DNA of 33,318 nt. Source: a virus. Positions 14,542 to 23,350 of the stretch are shown in pieces. A program made the position numbers and the translations under genes. The stretch lies in the IMG/VR virus record IMGVR_UViG_3300046411_000147, positions 1 to 33,318 of that record, one strand, 5' to 3'. How positions within the stretch are numbered: position 1 is the stretch's first letter; every line of letters starts with the position of its first letter. The notes beneath the pieces are model-generated. The model was not told the DNA's origin, did no database searches, and saw nothing but the letters and a program-made list of their open reading frames with translations.

Positions 14542-17500
14542 TATGTAGAAACTGCTATAACTCTTAAATCTTTAAATAAAGGTGGTTTAGACGAGTTTGT
14601 TGACCTAAACACAATTTTTATTTGATACTGATTAAATGCTTCTATTTCATTAGGGTGAGCATTATATCTGTATTCTAAGAAATTAGATTCGTCTGCACCA
14701 ACAGGACTTTCTAATGGCATAAGTGTATATGGTTCTTCGTGTATATTTACACCTTCATTTGCAGTTCTAAAGTAAACTTCAAAATCTGCTTCTGCAGGTC
14801 TACGAGAATTAAATATTACTTTTAAATTCACTCCATCTTCTAGTAAAGTAATAGGTCTAGTTATATGCTTACTGATATGTGACCCACCTTGAGGTTCTGT
14901 TTCAGCAGTAAAAAACAACGGAACATTAAACCCTGTTGTGGCACCACTTGCTTGTTTATCAATTCTATTATGAATTGTAGTCAATGAACATCTTTGTGTA
15001 TCAATTACTGGCGAAACGTCTGCTCTAATTGTATCAATAGTTGCTCGTAATTCTACAGACTTATTACCGTGTCCTGTTCCTACACCTAACTCAACATCTT
15101 CATCTGAGTCGTGTGCTATCATTCTAGGAGCATCGAAGAAGTTCTCGTCACCTAGTCTAATATCATTTGAGAAATTATCATCTTTACTAAATCTTGTTTC
15201 TGAACCAGCAAGAGATTTACCTGTAGTAAACTTCGCACCTAAATTAAATGTAGTATCTTCTGGTAAAAGTGTGTCCATAGTCGGTACAACTATATCAAAT
15301 TCTATGTTTTTAGTACATGTAACATTATCACCACCTATATAACCAGATGCACTTGCATTTCCTGACTGAGGCGCATTGAATTGAAAACCATTACCATCTA
15401 CTGCAGTTACAGTATGTTTGGCGTGAAGACTTCCTTGGTTCAAAGTACCTGAAGAATCAATACCATTTTGTCCATTAGTAATACTGACACCTTCAATCAT
15501 GACAGTATCATTAACATGTAATCCATGGTCTGGCATTAATACATTTATGACTTTACTACTTGCAGTAGTTAGTATTGGGTTATTAATTAATTTTTGTTTT
15601 GGCACACTTGCATTTTCAAATGTTGCAGTACCACCAGCAGTCGTAAATTGTGCTTTAGATATTTTAAATGCCAAGTCTTGTGTTTGGTCTGGTTCCCATG
15701 TAGTACCATTTTGTGATTTAAATAAACTACCCATTGAAGGTTGTTTGTTAATTCTTTTCTCAGTACTACCTAGTTCAAATTCATAAGTTCTACCAACATA
15801 TGCATTATAACTTGTACAATCTGAAAGCAGTACAACTGCATATTCTGTGTCTGCATTTAAGAATATTGGTTCGTCAAAAACAAAATCTGTTGGTGCCGCA
15901 AGAGCATTTGCTTGAGTACCTGTCGCAGTATTTACACTTCCAGGATTAACAAATACAGATGACCCTGGGAAAATTTGTGATGAACTTGGGTGACCATTAA
16001 CCATTGGTCTTATTTGTAATTGTACAGGAATAGCATCGTCTTTAGTAGCAAAATAACATTGTACTTTAGTTATAAACATACCATTTGGCGCAGTTACCCT
16101 AAATGATTGTGCAAGTGGGTCATGCCATGTGACTGTGTCCCAACGTCTTGTCGCAGTAACAGTTAGTCTAGTTGAACGTATAGTTTCTTGTCTAGTATCT
16201 AATGTGCCTTTAGCAGTAAAGATTGCAGAAGCAACAGAAGTTGAAGATGGTTCATCATCAACAGAAATATCTAATAACTTAAATTCTCTTTCACCAACTC
16301 TAAATTTATTTGTATCAGAAGATGGTATTAAGAATGAACCTTCTACTTTACCTGAAGCATCAGTCACTAAAGTCGATGAAGTATTAGGGTGAGCATTTAA
16401 ATTTTGATACTGATTACCTCTATACTCTTGTCCACTAACATCTTTAAAAGTTTCTGCTTTTACAAAATTATCAAATGACACACCATCAAAGAATGGATAG
16501 TATCTAGTTGCAGGTCTTAAACCTTCTGCTCTAAAGAACACTAATCTTGGTCTCATGAAAGGTATAAATGTTAACGATACAGTTCTGTCACCTATTATTT
16601 CATTTATTGTTCCTGAACCAACAACTTGTCTTTGTGAGAAAGTTTCTGTAGTTCTAAGTAATGCTCCACCACCACCTAAATTTTGAGATTGTTGAGAAGT
16701 AAATCTTTCAGTTACACTTGTAGTTGTCGCAGTTTCAATACCTGCCCAGTTCCATACCCAGTTACCAAACCAAGGAGTTGTGTCTAAATTACCAACACCA
16801 CCGACAATACCATTAAGTCTAACACTATTCCATATCATTCTCAATGCTTGAGCATTTTGATTTCCTTGACCATTAACATCACCAATGTCAATAGTTGCTT
16901 CTTGATTAACAACTTTTGCAGGGTCATATTTAGTATCTGTCCATGTATCAGATGCAGGAGAAAGTCTGATTTGACCTTCATTACTTATTACTGCAAATGG
17001 GTTAATATTTTCTGTGCCAGAAATTTGTGTTTGTACTATAGCATCAGTTTCCGTATGTGTCAAGTAAACATTATCACCCTTTAATATAGTATTTGTAGAT
17101 TTACCAGAATCATATATTAAAGGTATGTTTTGTGTTGAAACGTGTGGGTGTAAAGTGTTTGTACTAGGGTCAACAGATGCACGATAATCTGGGTCTTGAG
17201 CATCAGATAAACCTCTATCGTTAAAGTTATCTACTAAGAAACCAGACTTAGTTCTGGCAGTACCACCAGAATCAGTAATTAATAAGTTTTCTGTTTGTGC
17301 TTCTAAAAATGATAGTGCAGTTGTTTCTTCTAATCCATCAATTCTTTCTTCAAGTCTAGCAATGTCTTGCATTCTAAATCTTTTATACTTAAGTGTTTTT
17401 ACACTAGCATCTGAATCTGATATACCATAACCATTCATATTTACTTCAAATAAATTTAAAGTATTTTCAGGTACAGGTGGCAGTTGTCTAGCAAAACCTG

Positions 17501-19784
17501 CCTGACCCGAAATAAGTTGTAATGTTCCATCAGTACTTGCAACAACTCTATCTGCTCTTGGTAAATAGTATTCAATATCTGTATTTACAATGTCACCTGT
17601 TGAAGGTAAATCGTGAGTATGAGTAAATGCACCTGCAGACGAACCACTATCAGATGCTTTTATACCTCTAAAGTCAACTACGTCTCTTAAATTTACAATT
17701 GTTCTTTGGTCTGGTCTGTAATCAGGAATGTCTTCATATTCTACTTGACCAGTATATGAATTTACTGAGAAGAAGTCACCTGTTGCACCATGTGTAAAGT
17801 GTTTGTATTTAACATAAACATTACCACTTGGTGCAGTTGCACTTGATTTTAAAATAATTCTACCAGTTTGATAAAATGCTGGTCTTTGTCCATTATCTAA
17901 ATCAAAGTTTGCACTTATATCAGCACCACTTGAACTACCATCTTTTATTTCTTCAATTGTGTAAATGTCTGGGTGGTCTAGTTTTACATAAACTAATTGT
18001 CCTGCAGTTCCATCAGCAATACCATTTGTAATAGGCGCTCTAGTGACAGTTGATTCTGCAAGTGTTTTTGTTCTTGATGAACCATTGCTTTTGTTTACTT
18101 TTGCATAAATTGTGTGTGCTCCATCTGGCAATGCAGAAATAGTTAATGACTGTGACCCTACTGACCCAAAAGTTGGATTAGCAACTCTGTCACCACTTGA
18201 ATCTGTAGTAACAATCCAATCAGCAGTATTTACAAAAGTCTCTCCACTTAATGCAGTTAACGTAACAGTTCCTGAACTTACTGTACCAGCGAAGACTCTC
18301 TGTACCTCAAAGTTAATATCAGATAAAGTTTTTGGCCTTACTCTAGGTGTAGGGAATACTATTGCACTATTATTACCTTCTTTTAATACTGCTTGAGAAC
18401 CTGTCAGTAATATTTTCAAAAAGTCTGTCGTGCCTGTACCAATTGTTCTTGTGCTTCTAAAGTTTTCTCCAGAGTTCATTTTTATATCGTAAAGATATGC
18501 TCTGAAATTAGCACCATCTTTTGTTATTGAACGAACTCTTACGGTACCAATAATACTAGCACCTGGATTAGTTGTTGATGTTGATAAATTTACTCGTGAA
18601 CCATCAACAGGAATAAGACCTTCAATAGTATCACAAGTAACAAATGAACCATAATTTACACCAACAGTTTCATTATTAATTGTAGTTGTTGTTCTTGGTT
18701 TTGGTACAACAAGTTTTGTTGGTTTTTCTTTATTGCAACGATATCCATTTATGTATGCAGTTCCTGAAGATACGTTTGCAATTAAATTTGTAGATGCTCC
18801 TGCCGAATCTGCTTCTAAACTCAATCTAAATGGATTAACAATGTAATTACCTGACTCTTCTCTTGTTCTCAAAGCAAGAACATCACCTATTTTATTATAG
18901 TCATCTGTACCTGTTACTTGTTCTACTATCTCACCAGCAACTACGTCACAATAGAAAACAAAGTTTTGTGTTCCTGTAACATCTGAACTTCTTGTAAGTG
19001 TTAAATTAATTCTATATCGGTCTGCACCTGGGGCAGTGGTATTTGGTACTGCACCTTGATTATCATACAATGCGGCATCGTCTGCAAACGTGACTATATC
19101 TTCTGTAACTACAAAACCAACTACTTCTGTTGGAAACTTAGAATACTTTCTTAATAAAATAGATTGGTTTTTAGCAAAAACAAAATGTCCTCTTACAAAG
19201 AAATCACCAGCACCATTACTGACTAATGTACCTTGTCCTGTTGACGGGTTAGCAGTAGTGTTTGTTGACTGAACTGTTAGAGTTGTTGCACCAGAAGTAA
19301 TGTTTTCTCCTGGAGTAAATCTTACAGGTGTAGTACCTGATAAATTACTAGGACTTTCGGTATATTGCACAAAAAGAGTTGCAGGGTCACCAGTTGCCGA
19401 TACACTTGCAGATAATTCTGCTAAAGAAGTGTCTGTAACTGCTTGTGCAACTCGAACAACTCGTGCTTTAATACTTGATGTAGCACCAGTAAATTCTAAT
19501 CCAACAAGTGAAGTAACTTGGTCATCTGTAATAGTGCTTGATAATTTAACAAATTCATATGAGTTATCAATTGTTGGACCACCAGGGTTAACTGCGGCAC
19601 CATCTTTAAATACATGTCTACCAAGTCTTGCAAGTTCTTCTTGAGTTATAGTTTGTGCTTGTGTAAGTTCTCTTGCTTGGACTGCCCTACCAGAATTGAA
19701 TAATATTCTATGATAATTATCACTATCTGCGAAGTCATCTTTATAGGTAACTCCGAATGTATTTTTAGTAAATGTTGTTGCCAT
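14541..19784 (-). CDS. Giant DUF4815 baseplate/tail structural protein (1747 residues)
   Basis: The N-terminus carries the pattern I associate with DUF4815 phage proteins: NYHRILFNSGRAVQARELTQ at residues 23-42, then a QEELARLGRHVFKDGAAVNPGG segment ending near 70. The following about 1650 residues are mostly beta-rich modules, including a GLRPATRYYPFFDGVSF segment and QSFRVTAPNGMFITKVQCYF, both common in large marine phage baseplate or fibre proteins. The C-terminal region (DLRVIAVST end) looks compact. In the T4 layout this place holds the large wedge and pin genes gp7 to gp10, so it may take over some of their roles. It begins 4 nt after gp8 and ends on the start codon of the small coiled-coil gene. 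No enzymatic motif is visible. Confidence 0.8.
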   Translation of the reverse strand: MATTFTKNTFGVTYKDDFADSDNYHRILFNSGRAVQARELTQAQTITQEELARLGRHVFKDGAAVNPGGPTIDNSYEFVKLSSTITDDQVTSLVGLEFTGATSSIKARVVRVAQAVTDTSLAELSASVSATGDPATLFVQYTESPSNLSGTTPVRFTPGENITSGATTLTVQSTNTTANPSTGQGTLVSNGAGDFFVRGHFVFAKNQSILLRKYSKFPTEVVGFVVTEDIVTFADDAALYDNQGAVPNTTAPGADRYRINLTLTRSSDVTGTQNFVFYCDVVAGEIVEQVTGTDDYNKIGDVLALRTREESGNYIVNPFRLSLEADSAGASTNLIANVSSGTAYINGYRCNKEKPTKLVVPKPRTTTTINNETVGVNYGSFVTCDTIEGLIPVDGSRVNLSTSTTNPGASIIGTVRVRSITKDGANFRAYLYDIKMNSGENFRSTRTIGTGTTDFLKILLTGSQAVLKEGNNSAIVFPTPRVRPKTLSDINFEVQRVFAGTVSSGTVTLTALSGETFVNTADWIVTTDSSGDRVANPTFGSVGSQSLTISALPDGAHTIYAKVNKSNGSSRTKTLAESTVTRAPITNGIADGTAGQLVYVKLDHPDIYTIEEIKDGSSSGADISANFDLDNGQRPAFYQTGRIILKSSATAPSGNVYVKYKHFTHGATGDFFSVNSYTGQVEYEDIPDYRPDQRTIVNLRDVVDFRGIKASDSGSSAGAFTHTHDLPSTGDIVNTDIEYYLPRADRVVASTDGTLQLISGQAGFARQLPPVPENTLNLFEVNMNGYGISDSDASVKTLKYKRFRMQDIARLEERIDGLEETTALSFLEAQTENLLITDSGGTARTKSGFLVDNFNDRGLSDAQDPDYRASVDPSTNTLHPHVSTQNIPLIYDSGKSTNTILKGDNVYLTHTETDAIVQTQISGTENINPFAVISNEGQIRLSPASDTWTDTKYDPAKVVNQEATIDIGDVNGQGNQNAQALRMIWNSVRLNGIVGGVGNLDTTPWFGNWVWNWAGIETATTTSVTERFTSQQSQNLGGGGALLRTTETFSQRQVVGSGTINEIIGDRTVSLTFIPFMRPRLVFFRAEGLRPATRYYPFFDGVSFDNFVKAETFKDVSGQEYRGNQYQNLNAHPNTSSTLVTDASGKVEGSFLIPSSDTNKFRVGEREFKLLDISVDDEPSSTSVASAIFTAKGTLDTRQETIRSTRLTVTATRRWDTVTWHDPLAQSFRVTAPNGMFITKVQCYFATKDDAIPVQLQIRPMVNGHPSSSQIFPGSSVFVNPGSVNTATGTQANALAAPTDFVFDEPIFLNADTEYAVVLLSDCTSYNAYVGRTYEFELGSTEKRINKQPSMGSLFKSQNGTTWEPDQTQDLAFKISKAQFTTAGGTATFENASVPKQKLINNPILTTASSKVINVLMPDHGLHVNDTVMIEGVSITNGQNGIDSSGTLNQGSLHAKHTVTAVDGNGFQFNAPQSGNASASGYIGGDNVTCTKNIEFDIVVPTMDTLLPEDTTFNLGAKFTTGKSLAGSETRFSKDDNFSNDIRLGDENFFDAPRMIAHDSDEDVELGVGTGHGNKSVELRATIDTIRADVSPVIDTQRCSLTTIHNRIDKQASGATTGFNVPLFFTAETEPQGGSHISKHITRPITLLEDGVNLKVIFNSRRPAEADFEVYFRTANEGVNIHEEPYTLMPLESPVGADESNFLEYRYNAHPNEIEAFNQYQIKIVFRSTNSSKPPLFKDLRVIAVST

Positions 19785-19788
19785 AGTA

Positions 19789-21255
19789 TTATACCTGTAT
19801 TACGATTTTAATATCTTCTGTTTGTTCTGCAGACCTTGTAATCGCCGCACGATTATCAATATACAGTAAATCACCAGTAAATGGATTCACTTCTGCTTTT
19901 ATAAATGCGGCAGTACCACTATCATATCCAGATGATGCTTCTATGTTACCGCCACCTGTTCCATCTGATTCTGTTAATGCCTCACCAGCAATAAAGTTTG
20001 CAAATCCTGTTGAGTCATTTTGATGATAGAACAATGCAGTTCCACTACCTGAACCCGAATCTTTATCTACGATTGCTCTTGCGCCTGATGTGCCACCAAC
20101 AATTGTTTTATCTTCTGTAAAATTATTAGAAAGCGATGCTAACTGTAATCCTCTTACTGCTCTACCTGTAGATGCAGTAAAGAGTGTACCACCACCAGAA
20201 TCTGAATCACCAGAATAATGTCTACCTTGAACCATTAACTGTCTAAATACATTTCCTGATGAATCAACTTTTGGATTCTTTAATAATCCTACTTGTCTAA
20301 AATCTTGTCCAATAATAAAGTCAAGACTTTCTTCACCTGTCGGTTTAGCATTAAACATCAATGATGATGATTTTAAATCGTCTGTTGGGTCATGTCCAAG
20401 TCCCAATGGAGGTGAAAGTATTGGTCTAATCTGTGCTTTTGCAGATACAGTACCACCACCAGTAATTTTAACACTTGCATAGTTATAATTTTGTCCCATG
20501 TTTGCAAGTTTAAAAGTGTTGTCTGAACTATCTGTAACTTTTACATCAACAATTTGATTGTTACTCAAAACCGCAGTTGCTTGTGCGCCAGTACCATCAC
20601 CTTCAATTGTTAATGTTGGTGTACTAGTGTAATTACCCGGTGTAATAATATCATAACCTACAACTTGACCTTTAATCGCCGCATCTTGCACACCTTTTTG
20701 TTCTTGGTCAGAAACAGGAGAGTTTGTATCTATTCCTTCAACTAATTTTACAGGTATAAAGTTTGCAGATTGAAACTTACTTGCATCTAATGAACTAATT
20801 GAATACAAAAACTTCCATACATATCCATCAGTTCCTCTAAATGGAGTACCATTTGTACCACCACTAGGTTCTACTGTTGATACTTGCACTACACCAGTCG
20901 CACTTTTACCTTGACGAAGACACATGTATACTTGTTGATTATTGTTTAGTACGTAATAAGTATTTGTTGGATATCCTATTGATGCATCATCGTATGCATC
21001 GTATACTGAACCAGATGTCCAGTTTGCTCTAGGAACAACTCTTGAAACATCACCAATTAATTTTACTGATTGCATAGAATTTCTAAACTTTATTTCGTCC
21101 GCTAAATTTCTTAGTGGAGTTGGTGGTGTATCTGTCGTATTCCACTGTTCAGAACGACCAATCGCCGCATAGTAATTATTATTTGCATCACTATCGTTTA
21201 TTTTAATCAAATCCGCAACTAATTGTTTTAGCGGGTCTGTTACTATTGCTACCAT
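19789..21255 (-). CDS. 8: Baseplate wedge protein gp8
   Basis: This 488-residue protein is a clear gp8 homologue. The four landmarks I recall from T4 gp8 occur in order: GRSEQW (33-38; T4 GRSEPW), VVPRANW (73-79; T4 VIPRRDW), GTDGYVWKFLYSI (141-153; T4 GDGYVWEYLFEI), and YIDNRAAITRSAEQTEDI near the C-terminus (T4 MENRPPIIMAMDQTEEI). T4 gp8 is 334 residues, so about 150 are extra. Most lie between 200 and 450, with TPGNYTSTPTLTIEGDGTGA and GTSGARAIVDKDSGSGSG beta-repeat modules that may be exposed. In T4, gp8 dimers sit in the wedge and bind gp7 and gp10. A good AAGGAG site at 21264-21269 supports the start. Confidence 0.93.
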   Translation of the reverse strand: MVAIVTDPLKQLVADLIKINDSDANNNYYAAIGRSEQWNTTDTPPTPLRNLADEIKFRNSMQSVKLIGDVSRVVPRANWTSGSVYDAYDDASIGYPTNTYYVLNNNQQVYMCLRQGKSATGVVQVSTVEPSGGTNGTPFRGTDGYVWKFLYSISSLDASKFQSANFIPVKLVEGIDTNSPVSDQEQKGVQDAAIKGQVVGYDIITPGNYTSTPTLTIEGDGTGAQATAVLSNNQIVDVKVTDSSDNTFKLANMGQNYNYASVKITGGGTVSAKAQIRPILSPPLGLGHDPTDDLKSSSLMFNAKPTGEESLDFIIGQDFRQVGLLKNPKVDSSGNVFRQLMVQGRHYSGDSDSGGGTLFTASTGRAVRGLQLASLSNNFTEDKTIVGGTSGARAIVDKDSGSGSGTALFYHQNDSTGFANFIAGEALTESDGTGGGNIEASSGYDSGTAAFIKAEVNPFTGDLLYIDNRAAITRSAEQTEDIKIVIQV

Positions 21256-21267
21256 TTTTTATTCTCC

Positions 21268-22272
21268 TTATGCTACTGCGCCACCATATGTGCTAAGTAT
21301 TTGCCAGTTTGTACCTTCCCAGATTAAAACTGCAGATTCGTTTTGTTCTAATGTTAATGTTGTTCCTGGTCCAAAGTTTGCAGGTGTAAGTGTTACTGTA
21401 CCTGCTCCTGAAACTACAAGTGTTTTCATTTGTCCGACTGAGGCACCATCTGCCAATGAATTTGCTTTAGCAGTTCCCGATGTAAATTCTGTAAATGGAA
21501 CTGTATTTGATATTGCACCAGTAGTACTTTTAGTTTCTTGAGTTAATATTTGTGGACTATTTAATTTAACACCACCTGTACCTTTTGCAGTTAATTGAAC
21601 ATCAATATTTGTATCTGTACCAAGTGCTTCAACAATAGGACCATTATTAGTTGCATTATTTTTAATACCTATGTGGTTTACTGCACTTGAAGTCTTTGTT
21701 AAAACCAATGCTTCGTTACCTGCAGAATCATTAAATACACCCGCTCCGCTTAATCCTGTTACTGTGGAAGCATTTAATGTTGGTGTTGTAAGTGACTTAT
21801 TGGTTAGTGTTTGTGTATGTGCATTAAATGTCACTTCATCATCACCAGTTAGTAAAGGTAATGTAATTGTTCTGTCTGCGGCCAATTCTGATACTCCAAC
21901 AACATACTGGTGATTCGCACTTGTATCATTAATTTGTGGTGTTGTTAAAACAGGACTTGTAAGTGTTTTGTTTGTTAATGTAGCAGTACTTGAATCTAGT
22001 AATACATGACCACTAGCATTTGGAAATACTATTTGTCTGTCAGCGCCAGGGTCGTCTGCTATTATTGTAGTTTCATTTGCATCTGCAGTTGTACCTTCAA
22101 AGATGATTGTGCCATCACCAAATGTAATTTTAGAAGTTAATGCAGTTGAATCACCACCTAAGATTGTATAAATCTCAGAAAAGTTTGAATTTATCTTGGT
22201 AGCGGCAGAACGAAGAGTATCACCCGTACCATCGTTTGCAGTCGTTCCATTTGCGATTACTAATTTTGCCAT
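21268..22272 (-). CDS. Baseplate fibre-linker protein with gp9/gp10-type N-terminus
   Basis: This 334-residue protein starts with NGTTANDGTGDTLRSAATKI continuing to NSNFSEIY (residues 8-35). T4 gp10 has the same pattern (DDGTGDYLRKGGIKIN, NFDELY) and gp9 a related one, where it forms the baseplate-proximal attachment segment. The rest is beta-rich with repeated TLTNKTLTSPVLTTP and TLTNKSLTTPTLNAS units, typical of trimeric phage spikes, and a C-terminal domain ending NWQILSTYGG. I expect a trimeric protein joining a fibre or spike to the wedge. It lies between the gp7-position gene and gp8. Unlike several neighbours it has both a late-promoter box and an AGGA ribosome site before the ATG. Confidence 0.75.
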   Translation of the reverse strand: MAKLVIANGTTANDGTGDTLRSAATKINSNFSEIYTILGGDSTALTSKITFGDGTIIFEGTTADANETTIIADDPGADRQIVFPNASGHVLLDSSTATLTNKTLTSPVLTTPQINDTSANHQYVVGVSELAADRTITLPLLTGDDEVTFNAHTQTLTNKSLTTPTLNASTVTGLSGAGVFNDSAGNEALVLTKTSSAVNHIGIKNNATNNGPIVEALGTDTNIDVQLTAKGTGGVKLNSPQILTQETKSTTGAISNTVPFTEFTSGTAKANSLADGASVGQMKTLVVSGAGTVTLTPANFGPGTTLTLEQNESAVLIWEGTNWQILSTYGGAVA

Positions 22273-22293
22273 AATTTCTTTTTCCTATGTCTC

Positions 22294-22301
22294 TATTTAT
22301 A
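22294..22301 (-). promoter_or_regulatory. T4-type late-promoter box TATAAATA with normal leader
   Basis: An exact TATAAATA on the minus strand lies in the 39-nt gap before the fibre-linker gene. The distance to the ATG is 21 nt and AGGA lies in between, so a transcript from here would have a short leader of about 16 nt with a ribosome site. Confidence 0.65.
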
Positions 22302-22311
22302 CAAATTATTC

Positions 22312-23349
22312 CTAACTTATGTGTGCAGGATTACTTAATTTTGAATAATATACATCACTATCTGCACTAAAAAACTCAAATCTATCTTGGTCCATAGTTT
22401 CAGAAGTAAATGCATTACTAAAGTCTATGTTTACACTATTCGCAAGACCAGTAGAATCTGCATCAAATGTTGGTGATGTTCTTAATTCTGCGGCACGTAG
22501 TGTTTCATATTGTTTTTGAATATCAACAATACTTGTGCTACCAATAGATGTAAGTAAACCATCATCAATAATAACTCTTTTAAATATACCGTCACTATCT
22601 CCACTATCTCTTGCGATACCAGTTACCTCAGGTAAAAATTGTGTTACTTCATCAAAACCAAATGCAGTTGCACCTACCACATCAATCTGTCCTAAGTCTG
22701 AGTCAACAAAACTAATTGGTGCAAGTATGTCATTCTGTACGACTCCTTCTAATCTTACCGCAGACCCGACAAACATTCCTGCAGGGTGAACAAATAATTT
22801 GTATGGTCTTTGCCATCTTTTAAATGGTAATTCACTTGTAATACGTAATGCGAACTGTTGAAACAATTCAGCATTTGTGATAAATTTTCTTGATTCTGCA
22901 CCAATATCATGACCTGCTACACCAACTCTAAAAACTTGTTCTTTTGTATATTCTAAGTCTATATCAACTTCAAAGAACATACGAAAAAATTGTTCGATTG
23001 AAAACTTTGTACCTTTTGCACGATACAAGTTATTAGAAAATTTTGCGGCAGTTCTTTTATCTGCAAATCCTTCAAAGTAAGATTGTCCTAATAATAACTC
23101 GTCTTCAATATAAGTTAATAAAGATTCATCTACCTGATTAATATCTCTTGTGTAAAATAAATCATTTACTAATCTACTTGGTGAACCATCACTATCTTCA
23201 AAATGATAGTATTGTTCTAAAAACGAGACTAACTTTGGATAGTCTGTTTTAAAATGTTCTGGAACAACTTTATCAACCTCTCGTCCAGTAACTTGAGATA
23301 TTTCTCTTCTACCATCGTCTCTTAGTGTATCGTCTACTTTATGTGTCAT
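22312..23349 (-). CDS. Baseplate wedge protein in the gp7 position
   Basis: This 345-residue protein follows gp6 by 1 nt, the place of gene 7 in T4. Its N-terminal half has VPEHFKTDYPKLVSFLEQYY (about 29-48), a long helical region with AKFSNNLYRAKGTKFSIEQF, and then PFKRWQRPYKLFVHPAGMF (195-213), all patterns I know from wedge proteins of marine T4-like phages. T4 gp7 is 1032 residues, so if this is the gp7 counterpart it is much shorter, and the missing parts may be replaced by the DUF4815 giant. The C-terminus ends with a Tyr-rich segment (SDVYYSKLSNPAHIS). Structural role is likely; identity as gp7 is inferred from order. Confidence 0.6.
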   Translation of the reverse strand: MTHKVDDTLRDDGRREISQVTGREVDKVVPEHFKTDYPKLVSFLEQYYHFEDSDGSPSRLVNDLFYTRDINQVDESLLTYIEDELLLGQSYFEGFADKRTAAKFSNNLYRAKGTKFSIEQFFRMFFEVDIDLEYTKEQVFRVGVAGHDIGAESRKFITNAELFQQFALRITSELPFKRWQRPYKLFVHPAGMFVGSAVRLEGVVQNDILAPISFVDSDLGQIDVVGATAFGFDEVTQFLPEVTGIARDSGDSDGIFKRVIIDDGLLTSIGSTSIVDIQKQYETLRAAELRTSPTFDADSTGLANSVNIDFSNAFTSETMDQDRFEFFSADSDVYYSKLSNPAHIS

Positions 23350-23350
23350 C

